Source of the DNA: Mortierella alpina
Taxonomy: Eukaryota; Mortierellomycota; Mortierellomycetes; Mortierellales; Mortierellaceae
Direction of reading: 5' to 3'
DNA length: 64,000 nt
Assembly: GCA_029449245.1 (NCBI GenBank)
Contig: JANATF010000013.1
Coordinates: 496,001-560,000, forward strand
In this document: one piece after another, positions 1-12,283 of the stretch
How positions within the stretch are numbered: the first letter of the stretch is position 1
Layout: every line of letters begins with the position of its first letter
Made by a program: the position numbers and the translations under genes
Notes under the pieces: generated by a model
Databases searched by the model: none
What the model saw: only the letters and a program-made list of their open reading frames with translations
What the model was told of the DNA's origin: nothing

Positions 1-316
1 TTTTTTTTCATTCGAACTGCACATGGCAAATATATTGCAGCTTGAGAGGTTCAAGACGTACGCGAATCTCTCTGCCTACCGCAAGAGAAAAACGAGGGTG
101 TCTATTTTTTCTGTGCAGCATGCATCTGTTCTTTCTCTCCTGCTAGTTAGTTCCATGGTCGATCTCTTCCAGTATACATATCTTGCACTCATTCAAGGCA
201 CTAGCGATGGTAAGACATAACTCAATATAATTGCACCCATTAGGATTTTCTATGAGAACCTAAGCAATTGCCCAGCTCTCAAAGAAGCTGGATCTGTCGC
301 CATAGTGTCTTCTGTT
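1..316. other. Left-edge stretch without a supported gene
   Basis: No frame here shows a recognisable domain or credible splice signals. It probably holds the 3' flank of the minus-strand membrane-protein gene and of whatever lies to the left. A 65-codon plus-strand ORF (from 23) is treated as chance. Confidence 0.5.
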
Positions 317-750
317 CTAATCTCTCTGTCGAGCCTCTAGAACCTTCCGTGCAGCATCTGCTTCCTTCCTTGCCGTCTTCTCGTTGCGCTTGGCCTGCAG
401 CTCGGTCTCCTTAGCAAGCTTCTTCTTCTCCTGGCGAGTCTTGGGTGCTTGGGGAGGTGGAGCGTCAAAGGCGGTGGGCATGAAGAAGGTAATGAGATTC
501 ATGGACAGTTTGTATCCCAAGAACCCTGCTACTGCATAGTAAATATACGCGTTGCTCAATTCGTAGGCCTGTAAGAGGGTGTCGCGGGGTGAGGAAATAG
601 ACAGGTTAGAGCCGAAGTTCTGGTTTATGGAGGAGGAGATCAGGGTGTCGCAAAGAAACAACTGGAGTGTGAGATCGTTACATGACAGAACAGGAGTGCC
701 ACAATGAGAATGCCGAATCCGACAGCATAGAACAGAGGCTGGTTTGACAT
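317..750 (-). CDS. Small two-helix membrane protein with charged tail
   Basis: Two exons (750-682, 568-317) join in phase 0 across a GT-AG intron and give 106 aa. The first exon encodes one hydrophobic segment (about residues 6-22). A second (about 30-52) follows the junction, and the last 45 residues are a Lys/Arg/Glu/Ala-rich, probably coiled cytosolic tail after a Pro-rich linker. This shape fits a small endomembrane protein. I do not recognise the family and assign no function. The start is the first ATG of the exon. The gene diverges from PRP43 across about 500 bp that probably holds both promoters. Confidence 0.6.
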
Positions 751-1254
751 GATGGGGGATGGCGGATGCTTCAATGGTTCGGAGTTGCTTGAGATGAAAG
801 AAGGTGGGAACGCAGGCAAGGGAGAAGTCGAAAACGATAGGTGGAGAGGTGGAGTGAGAGACAGAGCCCACTCACTCACTTGCTTCTGCTGGCGGCAGTC
901 TCGGTACAGTGTGCTAGTAGTTCTTCTGCAGTCATATTTGTCTTCAATACTGCAGGAGCTGCTTGTCTTGCAGTTCACCCCCTGCGATCAAGTGTGAGCA
1001 AGGGGGGTGCCTGGATGCGCGGGTTGCGTCTGCACTCGCTCGACCACTGTCTTCGTTGACGCGCGAGAGTAGCGCTTTGCACTTCCGCTTGTGGTAAGAG
1101 CGCGAGAGAGTCGAGCCGTAGAAATCACGTGCTGTATTTTTTTGGAACGCACATCATACATGTTTGTGTTTTGCTTTTTCTTTTTTTTCTTCAGCTGGCG
1201 AATGCCTCTTTTTCTCTTCTTCCCCAACCCACATTCACTCCCCACTCGTCAACC
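751..1254. promoter_or_regulatory. Shared divergent promoter region
   Basis: Gene-free interval between the divergent membrane-protein gene and PRP43. It ends in a pyrimidine-rich run with long T tracts about 30-90 nt before the PRP43 ATG, common in fungal 5' leaders. No specific operator is recognised. Confidence 0.4.
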
Positions 1255-3907
<2,653 letters not shown>

Positions 3908-4232
3908 CTCGCGTAGACTCAGCGGTCGTACTGTATTCCTAGCATTCTCAATACTCATTTTTTTCAAGCCCAATTGTATGCTCTCGCTGTGACTGGCGCT
4001 GCAACAGTGAGCTGAGCTGAGCTGGGCGCCTATTTCCTCACCACCCCTCCTAACCCTCCTACCCTGCTACCCTCCTTTTTCCTCATCCAATCCATTCAGT
4101 CCCCTTGGTCCTCCTAACCGCGGCTGTTCTGCTCCACTCTTGCCAGTGTTCTGTTGCTCTGTACGGGCCCTTCCTCTCATCAGCTCCCTTTTTTTTTTTT
4201 TTTTTTTTCTTTTCGTTTTTTTTGTCTCTGTC
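3908..4232. other. PRP43-CLPX spacer
   Basis: Spacer between two same-strand genes: the 3' flank of PRP43, then a C/T-rich leader with a long T run (about 4191-4208) just before the ClpX ATG. No gene seen. Confidence 0.5.
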
Positions 4233-7200
4233 ATGCTGGTCACTGCGATGCGTGGATGCAGTCCCGCCCACAGGTCGATCGCCCTTGTCGCCATGAGACG
4301 GGGCCACCACCACCATCGGGTCTCCATCCTCGCCCTGCGGGGTCGGATCCACAACAGCCACACAAACACTTCCAGCAGCAGCGGCCACCAGCCCCTGCCC
4401 TACCGCTTCTTCACCTCATCCAGTCTACATCGCTACGCCAACCAGCCGCCAAAGAGCTCGACCTCGTCCTCCTCCACGCCGCCCGCCGCAGGCCTCTCGC
4501 AGGAAGGGTCAGAGACCGCTGCGGCCACGACTCGAACTGTCCGCAAGAGGATGCAGCGAGCGGCCGCCTCAGATGGCTCCGCATCGGGGCCATCGCTAAG
4601 AAAGGAAGGCTCGATGGCGGGTGCAGGCGAGGCAATGCAGTCTTCCTCTAGAGCAAATGAGGACGGGAAGACTCGTGAGACACACAAGAGTCGGTCGGGT
4701 TCATATTCTGCAAAATGTAAGAAAGGACACGCGCAATCCCCTTTTTCGTCCTGTTTCTTTCTTCCTGTCCTTGGTCTTGGCTTGACTCATGCTACGCTTG
4801 TCGACACTAACGACGCTTAGCCGCTTATCTCCACTCCAACCCCCTTTCTCTAGCTGGGGACCCACCCTCAAGCGACAGCATCCATGCAGCGTCAACATCT
4901 ACCACCCTCTACCCGACTCAGCCTCCGTTCGTGGGGACCTTTCAGTCGCGCGATGTTGCTGGAGGGGGTGGAGGGAGCGGCACAGGCGACTCGTTTGTGG
5001 CTGCAGGCCGGAAGACGGGCGCTGCAGAGCAAGTGTCAGAGTGGATGGGCAGCATTCAGAACCCAAGAACGGTACGTGATCAATGTCCCGCTGCAGTGTC
5101 CCTGGTGCAGCGTCATGGAGCTGACCAACGGATCCTGTCTCACTGATGCCTCGTACTAGATCGTCAAGCACTTGGACGAATATGTCATAGGACAGGAGAA
5201 AGCCAAAAAGATTCTAGCAGTGGCGGTGTACAATCACTACTCTCGCGTGAACGAGAACTTGCGCCAGCAGCAGATCCAGGAGTCCCTGACAGCCATCTCC
5301 AACGCGCAGTCAGCATCGCCCAACCCTGCGTATTATGGCTCCAGCGTCCTGATGAGCGAGGGGCCGAGCACTCCTGATCCGATCATCGAGCCATACAACA
5401 CGCCCGGGACCAGCCCAACGTCACCCGGATCACCTTCATCGCCATCTTCGGCATCGTCCTCTTCGCCCTCTGATTCCGATAGCACTGCACCCAAGGAGGC
5501 TAGCCCTAGCAATGGCGCCTCCCCCAATAGCAGCAGCAGTTCTGAGTTGCATGTGCCGGGTCGACGTAAGTGACGGGACGGTCAATGACTCCAGTGACAG
5601 TCATGTGAAAACTCTAATGGCTGGGACTCTGAACTCTATCTTGCAGCGTATAAGCGCCATTGACGCAAGATTCAATGGGCGACGCCTGTGCATTACCTAA
5701 CGCAACCTTGTTCCATCTGTGCGTGTGTGTCTGTTGCGTGTCTGTAGAGGCGATCCACTACCCGCATCGGCAGCCCTGGATCAACTCTGCAACCAGCGGA
5801 CATGGACATGGACACGGTCATGGACATACACAAGCGCCGCCGTCCATGTTCTCACAACCCTACGACACCTACCAGAAGCCGCCATCCTCTCATTCCCAGC
5901 AACAACAGCAACAGCAGCAACAACAGCAGCAACAGCAACAGCGTGGCTCGTCTAGCACCGCACCGAAGCTGCCATCGACCATCTTTGACAAGAGCAACGT
6001 CCTTCTCCTTGGACCCACAGGGTCAGGAAAGACGCTACTTGCAAGGACTTTGGCGAAAGTGCTCAACGTTCCGTTCTCTATGTCTGATGGTAAGCAACAT
6101 TCTTATTATCTGACCTTTGGCGGATCAAACGAGGGAAGTCACTTTTTCTTTCTGCTTGTGACTAACGTATGCAACTGTTGATTCCATCTAGCCACGCCGT
6201 TTACACAGGCCGGATATGTAGGCGAGGATGTTGAGATGGTTATCCACAGGCTTCTACAAGTACGTGGTTGCGCCTCGCCGACATGTTAGCTTGTTCAGTA
6301 GGCTGCAAGTCTCCGTACCTCAAAACTTGATCTGGCATACTGACAGCAATATTGCATCATTACATTCTAGAACTGCGACTATAATATCAAGAAAGCAGAG
6401 TGCGGGATTGTGTTTATCGACGAAATTGACAAGATCTCGAAGCGTCCGGACACAATGTCAATCTCCAAGGATGTCTCGGGCGAAGGAGTTCAACAGGCGC
6501 TTTTGCGAATGCTGGAAGGCACAGTCGTAAATGTAACAGAAAAGAACGGCTCAAATTGGAATGGGTCAAGTGCCGGTCGCAGGGGTGGGTTGCCGGGCAT
6601 TGGCGGACCCAGTGCAGGCGGAGGAGGGCCTGGGGCGAAGGGCGAGGTGTACTCAGTCGATACCAGCAACATTCTATTCATCTTGAGTGGAGCGTTTATT
6701 GGACTGGAGAAAATTGTTATGGATCGAGTATCGAAGGGTTCAATTGGATTCGATGCAATGGTCCGAGCACCGTCTTCAGATCTCGGTTCCTCTAAGGGTG
6801 CCTCGTCTCAAGTTAGCCGTTTGCTGGAACAGGCCGACCCCGCTGGTATGTCCTTTTGAACTAGCATATTCACAGCCTCTAAAATTGTACTGAGGTCTGA
6901 TATATTAATTATGCTGTATATTCTCTACATAGATTTGATCAAGTTTGGACTGATCCCAGAGTTCATCGGACGATTGCCCGTGATCGCATCTGTGAACCAC
7001 TTGGATGAAGCAGCATTGGTCCGCATTTTGACCGAGCCTCGCAATTCTCTCGTGAAGCAGTACCAGGGCTTGTTTGGCCTTGGCGATGTCAAGATCCACT
7101 TTTCTCAAGCGGCACTGTATACCATTGCCAATCAAGCCATTGAGAAGCAAACGGGAGCTCGAGGATTGCGTCGTATTATGGAGTCCCTGCTGCTGGATGT

Positions 7201-7429
7201 GATGTATGAGGCGCCAGGCTCGTCCATTAAACATATTGTGGTTGACAAGGAGGTGGCGCTTGGGAAAAAACCGGCGCTGTGCTTTGCAAGAGGAGCCGAG
7301 GTGACCGTAGCAGCGGCCCTCGATCGGGATGACCATGAGTTGACGGAGAGGCAGCTGCTGCTGCAAGGATCTGCTGCTGGCTCAGGACAGGACGAGGAGG
7401 CTCATGTGGCGGAGGCAATATCGGTCTAG
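4233..7429 (+). CDS. MCX1: Mitochondrial ClpX-type AAA+ unfoldase
   Basis: Seven exons (4233-4716, 4854-5071, 5160-5565, 5748-6089, 6192-6259, 6371-6845, 6933-7429) give about 829 aa, far longer than yeast Mcx1 or human CLPX (roughly 520-630). The N-terminus is Arg/Ser-rich, like a matrix presequence. ClpX hallmarks: [12 protein letters not shown], Walker A GPTGSGKT (about 457), pore loop GYVG, Walker B FIDEID (about 520), sensor FILSGAF, box VII-like FIGRLPV and a C-terminal small domain. The extra length comes from a Ser/Pro-rich insert, a GHGHGH then poly-Gln insert before Walker A, and a Gly-rich insert after Walker B. No four-cysteine N-terminal zinc domain is present. Predicted role: ATP-driven protein unfolding in the mitochondrial matrix. 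Start is the first in-frame ATG after the T tract; a later Met 15 nt on is possible. Confidence 0.93.
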
Positions 7430-7798
7430 AGTGGCAAAATGGATGCACCATTGTGTCATTTGACGCGTGCCCTCCCCTACGCCCCGTCGATGTTCAGCTC
7501 CAAGGAATTGTTCGTGTAGATAAAACTGTCTTTTGCAAGTGTCATCTTTTCTCCTTGATGTATGATGCAGGATGCATGATGAATCTGCTTGGGACGCATG
7601 ACTTGGACAAACACAGCAGTTTGCTGCTACGCCTTCGCCATTTTTCTTCTGTGTTCGACTAGCACAGATATAAATTCTCTGTAGACCTTCGCCAAGTCTT
7701 TTTTTTTTTTGTTCTTTGTTCACCTCTTTCAGATCTTTCTTTCCGCATTCTTATACCCATCCTTCCATTGCCTTCCACCGATATTCAATTACCTTGCC
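7430..7798. other. Spacer downstream of ClpX
   Basis: 3' flank of the ClpX gene followed by a T-rich leader of the OB-fold candidate. No other gene is supported. Confidence 0.4.
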
Positions 7799-8403
7799 AT
7801 GGCGACACAGGGGATGGTACAGCTGACAGCGGCGTGCAACTACAACTTCATGATGATGATGATGGCTCCTCTTCGTCATGCTGCTATCCACAATCGCACT
7901 CGTCTTTCCTCACTCCAGGGTACCCCTGCAGAAAATATTTCCGTCAGTGGTCGAGTTATAGGCTTCACGCACCGCCCCTTTAGATGCATGCGTGGATCTA
8001 GAGGTAAGAATATCTCTACGGTATTCGCAGTATGATAGGTATGCACAAAACCAAGCTGCCTTAAACTTGACATACTCCGCCCCTTCCTCCAGACTATGCT
8101 ATGGGGTTTTATATCATCGATGGAAGCGATTATCGAAAAGTATTTCTATTCGCGCAGGAGCGAAATAGCCTGCCAGCTCTTGTCGTAGGCAGCGAAATAG
8201 AGATACATGGTGCCAAGGTGAGTAGAGCAAACCGAGCATGCCATGAAAAAAAAATATCCAAGATCTTGCTATTGGACGCCTCTTCCGAAGTCCTCTAAGT
8301 CGTTTTTCCATCCCAGTTCTCTGACCATAGACTTTTTGACTATGAAATCCGCGCCTCGCCTCATCAGGGTGGGAGTTGGAGTTTCTGGCCCCCGGGGTTT
8401 TGA
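7799..8403 (+). CDS. Candidate short OB-fold protein, POT1-like
   Basis: Three exons (7799-8003, 8093-8217, 8317-8403) with good GT-AG sites and compatible phases give 138 aa. From about residue 45 the translation follows an OB-fold pattern: ISVSGRVIGF (strand 1), GFYIIDGSDYRKVFLF (strands 2-3), then a loop, SLPALVVGSEIEIHGAK (strand 4) and a final strand ending in GGSWSFW. The order and the 'LP-x-G-x-I-x-H' turn resemble the first telomere-binding OB fold of POT1. The N-terminus (with a run of five Met) is unlike any known domain. After the TGA the same frame stays open for about 33 codons, so either another intron or a premature stop is possible. Function beyond probable nucleic-acid or protein binding is inference. 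Confidence 0.42.
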
Positions 8404-8923
8404 GCTCAATCCTTGTGGACTCGTCTAGAGACACAAGGCGACATAGCCATCCAATCCCTGTGGAGGATACCCTATATATGGGACACAATCAAAGTTCTTG
8501 AATGAGAGTATACCGCGAAATTAAAATGCAATTTTGATTCAAGAAGCAAACTCGTTGTGTGGTTTGTGGTTGCAAGATATGAATATCATCGTTGCAGTAC
8601 AATTTTCTATACCTTTCCTTTCTTTTTAATCCGCTTTACGAAACCAAGTTGTTCTTGAATATGGGTCAGATGCCATGTTGTTGAGAATTTGTGATATAGA
8701 ATACGCCAGAGTTTTTTTTCAGGTAGGCAGCAATGTCTCTCTTCCTCCTGTCCTGTTTGAGCCTCAGCGTCGAGGCTCCGCGCAGAGTTCAAACTGACAT
8801 TCCTATACAAATGGCCTCAGCAGATGGCTCTATGGTGGATATGGTCAAGGTTACTTCGACGGTCTTAAAAATGAGGAGGACGCGGAAATGTATTTGCAAT
8901 GAAAAAAAACACGAAAAAAAAAG
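8404..8923. other. Unresolved stretch with coding-like fragments
   Basis: No complete gene. The frame of the OB-fold candidate stays open after its TGA to about 8503. A strong acceptor-like site (T-run then CAG at about 8720) precedes an open segment ending in TGA near 8797, and the same frame reopens beyond it. These could be 3' exons of the OB-fold gene or relics. Confidence 0.3.
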
Positions 8924-10447
8924 TTACAGAGTTCGCGTCGCAATCTTCCACAAAGTGTTATGTTCTTTCTGCATAACATAATTGTCTCCTCTGCTATTAT
9001 CCAAGGTCCAATGAAGGTTCCCTCTAATATTCTGCAAGTTCCAATGTCGTGCCATCCACTCCGCATCCTCCGTCTCGATTTTTTGATCCAAATTCACGAT
9101 ATAAAGATACCGGAGGTCTTTCAAACCTGCCAAAAGGTCGAGTCCCATGTCCAGTCGGAGACTCACTGTTGTCCATCGCCCCAGAGGCCGCAAGAGTGAA
9201 AGGTTCAAAGTTTCAAGATGGGAAAGCCTGGCCAGTTGCCTGAATACCAGCTCGTTCGCCATGCGCCGGTCTCGGGATTGAGTGTCGAAGAACAGCGAGA
9301 GGTACGTGAGCCCTGTGCAGACCCACGGGCTGCTCTGTGGGGTCTCGAGCTCTTTCACTTTCAATCGATATGCCTTGAACATTCTCAGATTAACACCGGA
9401 CGTCAACATCTGCTGGATGGATTGGCTCCCCACTTGTTCGCATCCGGACAGATCCAGGGATTGTAATACTGTTATATGCCGAAGTAAGAGCGACTGCGTG
9501 GCAAGCGCTCCAAAGCGAGTGACGCGCGCATCGAGACGGCGCAAAAGCGGGTTCAGGTTTTCCAAGAGGATCGAGAACGATTCATCGGAGAGCGTTGATT
9601 TAGCGAGATCCAGTCGCTGTAATCGAGGCCAAGACCCTGGATGGATGATCTGTCGCAAGTTGAGGGAAGATTCTTCGCCAGCACTTGGATCCTCAAGAAG
9701 ACAAGGTTGCCAAGTGATCGCTGTTGCCTCCGAGCACTGCGCTATTAAACGCCATTGCTGCTGAACAGAAATGTTGCGTAGCTGACGAATTTCAATCTTT
9801 TGGGTGATAGGTCGAGATGCGAGGGGGAGGTGCTGCCCACTGGAAACAGTTCCAGTGGTTAGGGAATGCTTGCTGGTACCCCACTGGGATAATGAGACGG
9901 TCACCTTCCTGGACCGTGAAAGTGCCGCCCAGCACCACGGGGAGACGTTGTCGTCCAGGGCGACTTGATTTAAGCTTACATGATGCAGCTGACCGAGTCG
10001 TTCCACACACGCCTTCCAAAAGTCGGTAGTTGTGGATATGTCGCATGCTGTAAGACAAATCGTATTTAAAGCTGGATTATCACAGACGATCCGCAACATC
10101 AACTCTTGAACCTCATTCTGCAGGGCTTTGCTGTCAGGTACACCCCAACTGCTAATATCCTTGAGGTGTATTGTCTGTAATTGCCGGCAACCTGTAGAGA
10201 GGAATCGGAGACAGTTGTTGCTGTTGACTGTAAGGGATCGGATGAGATGGGCATGAGCTTCCACTGCGGATAGGGTTGGCGTTCTTTGGTAGGGCGATAT
10301 CGGCAGCACAGACACAGATGCCCACACGAAGGGTATGAAAATTTGGTGCCAAACACGGCAGACACAGATACACGAGCATAGGGCTTGACCTGTCAGGTTG
10401 TCTGCTATGATGGCTCCGATTTCGGGGAGAAATGGTGGAGCAGACAT
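8924..10447 (-). CDS. F-box/LRR-type protein
   Basis: Single-exon gene of 507 aa from the ATG at 10447. The open frame extends 29 codons upstream without another ATG. The N-terminus carries an F-box-like segment (PPFLPEIGAIIADNL, then CICVCRVWHQIFIPFVW, residues about 4-45), normally the Skp1-binding part of SCF ubiquitin ligases. The rest is leucine-rich with irregular LRR-like units such as LETLNLS and LQRLDLAKS, the probable substrate-reading surface. Two decayed relatives lie just upstream at 10.7-11.6 kb, so this looks like the surviving copy of a local family. The substrate is unknown. Confidence 0.8.
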   Translation of the reverse strand: MSAPPFLPEIGAIIADNLTGQALCSCICVCRVWHQIFIPFVWASVSVLPISPYQRTPTLSAVEAHAHLIRSLTVNSNNCLRFLSTGCRQLQTIHLKDISSWGVPDSKALQNEVQELMLRIVCDNPALNTICLTACDISTTTDFWKACVERLGQLHHVSLNQVALDDNVSPWCWAALSRSRKVTVSLSQWGTSKHSLTTGTVSSGQHLPLASRPITQKIEIRQLRNISVQQQWRLIAQCSEATAITWQPCLLEDPSAGEESSLNLRQIIHPGSWPRLQRLDLAKSTLSDESFSILLENLNPLLRRLDARVTRFGALATQSLLLRHITVLQSLDLSGCEQVGSQSIQQMLTSGVNLRMFKAYRLKVKELETPQSSPWVCTGLTYLSLFFDTQSRDRRMANELVFRQLARLSHLETLNLSLLRPLGRWTTVSLRLDMGLDLLAGLKDLRYLYIVNLDQKIETEDAEWMARHWNLQNIRGNLHWTLDNSRGDNYVMQKEHNTLWKIATRTL

Positions 10448-10688
10448 TGGAGGATGCCCAAAGTTTCGACGATGAGTTTTTGAATTAGAAAAGCCAAGGA
10501 AGTAATGCAAAGATTCAGATTGCGCATTGCTCAACCTTGTGACACTTGGTCCCCCACATACGCAAGATTGTGCCGCAGCTTGAAGGTCGCGTAAAAAAAT
10601 AATGTAGCCAATGACAGGGCGTGCCTGAGTGTTTGAGCGTAATGTCGATCACCTCGCCTTTACGCGCGCTTATTAACACCACATCGAT

Positions 10689-10976
10689 CTATGGGTAAAG
10701 AGCCACGTCTCGACTCTTCTGTCTCAAAGTCCTCGAGCACTGCTTACACATCGACTGAAAATAATAACTTTTCCTGTTGAATAGCCTTGTGGAAAGTGTT
10801 TCAAGCCAAGCATGGCACACTCGGCTACAAGGGCGCAGGTCTTGGCTCTCCAGGTAACCCGCTACAATAACTCCCATTCTGGCTGATATGGCGTGGTGTT
10901 GGGATGTGACGTCAAAGAGTGGAAATGGATATTTAGATTCACACCTCAGTGGTAAGCAGTTACGCCCACTCTGCAT
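10689..10976 (-). pseudogene. F-box N-terminal fragment (relic)
   Basis: A 95-codon open stretch whose middle (ARMGVIVAGYLE, then CSRVCHAWLETLS) aligns by eye with the F-box of the neighbouring 8924-10447 gene. It ends after the F-box with no leucine-rich region in any nearby frame. Length and position point to a truncated duplicate. A short expressed F-box-only protein cannot be excluded. Confidence 0.5.
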
Positions 10977-11140
10977 AGGTATTCTGTAAGAGGAGTTTTA
11001 GAGGCTATAATTCCCATCGAGATGTATTAATGGTACGAAATCCTATATGAAAGGGTATCGGGGTAGTCGTCCTAGCATAGCAAGATTGCATAGGATAATT
11101 TCATCTTCTTCCAGCGGGTGCAGATCTCCAGTCACTGAGG

Positions 11141-11570
11141 TCAGAGACCAATGACTGGGCATCCACTCTGCATCCTCAGCCCTGAGGTATTGATGCGTGT
11201 CCAGACTTGAAGCCTCCTGAGTTCTCTCAGACCAGCCAAAATGTTCAGTCCTATGTCCAATTGAAAACTTAGTGCCGTCAAACCTACATGCCGACTCCCA
11301 CTGAGAGAGATGTTCAATTCCTGGATGTTGGTGAGACTGGCCAACTGCGTACGTACCATGAAGATTGAGCTGTGGCTAGGCATGGGCGCTTTTGCGATAG
11401 GCATTTCACGTGCATAAAAGCCCACATGTACGGAATGAAATATCTCGTACCAGGCACGGCAGACTTGGATAGAGGAGTAGAGGTCTTGGCCCTCGAGGTG
11501 GTCTGCTATAACGGCTCTAGTCTCTGGGGGAAATGGGGGAGTGGCCTTGGCGGGATGTCAAGGGGTCATG
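11141..11570 (-). pseudogene. Internally deleted F-box/LRR relic
   Basis: On the minus strand one frame reads an F-box-like start (FPPETRAVIADHLEG, then CRAWYEIFHSV) and passes directly into the last leucine-rich part (IQELNISLSGS, LDIGLNILAGLREL). The neighbouring intact gene has the same two parts separated by more than 350 residues. A TGA lies just upstream of the F-box in this frame. This fits a duplicated gene that lost its centre. The F-box to C-terminal correspondence is seen by eye, not computed. Confidence 0.55.
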
Positions 11571-12283
11571 AGTTGAACGGAAAGCGATTTCAAAGACCTG
11601 TCAAACAAACTTAACCCTTGCAGCTTGGGCGATTGTTCCAGCCAGTGGCCGAGAGTGATTGAAGGTGTGTACCCGTTTGCCTTGGAAGCACTTATCTAGG
11701 CTACTATTGATGCATGCAGCAAGGCGAATTGAAAACTGGGTATACCATTCGGCTCGGATCGAACTGCGGATCATTGTATATTTTTTTAACAGACCTGTCA
11801 CTAAAGCAGACAAAATCCAGCGAGTATCGCTCAATTTCGCCATTTTGTAAGGCAAAGGATAGAGGGTTAGGAAAGCAGGTGGGTCGCAGAGAGTGGGAGT
11901 CATAGAACCTGCGTTTGTCGTCCGCTTCTCTTGAGCTAGGCTAGATAGGCAGGCGACTTTGTCGAGCAGCCTTTTCAGACAAGGATCTTGAACTGCTTGT
12001 TCTTTGATGGGACGATCTTTCTAACGCCTTTTTTGTCGTATTCTATGTGGTACGCGTTCGAGCAACCTTCAGCAAAAACAATATATGATGTTGATGACTT
12101 CACTTTAGAACTCTTGCGACAACTACTCTCATCTTTAATCTGTCTCGCACTCCTGCATCCTCATCGCCACGGCCATCGCGCTGTTACAACATACTCTGCT
12201 ACCTTTGACTGTTGGTTTTGGTGACCAGACAACTACTGTTCAGCCGTTCAAACACACCTTTACCCGTCTAGCTCGTCTCAGTC
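11571..12283. other. Gene-free stretch before the C2HC-finger gene
   Basis: Short ORFs on both strands lack recognisable domains. The last part is probably the promoter and leader of the plus-strand gene starting at 12284. A 100-codon minus-strand ORF (11601-11903) is unsupported. Confidence 0.4.

Noticed and set aside
5072-5159. CPWC motif as a possible ClpX zinc-finger remnant
   Set aside because: It lies in an intron and in a frame different from the flanking exons; splicing restores [13 protein letters not shown] exactly.
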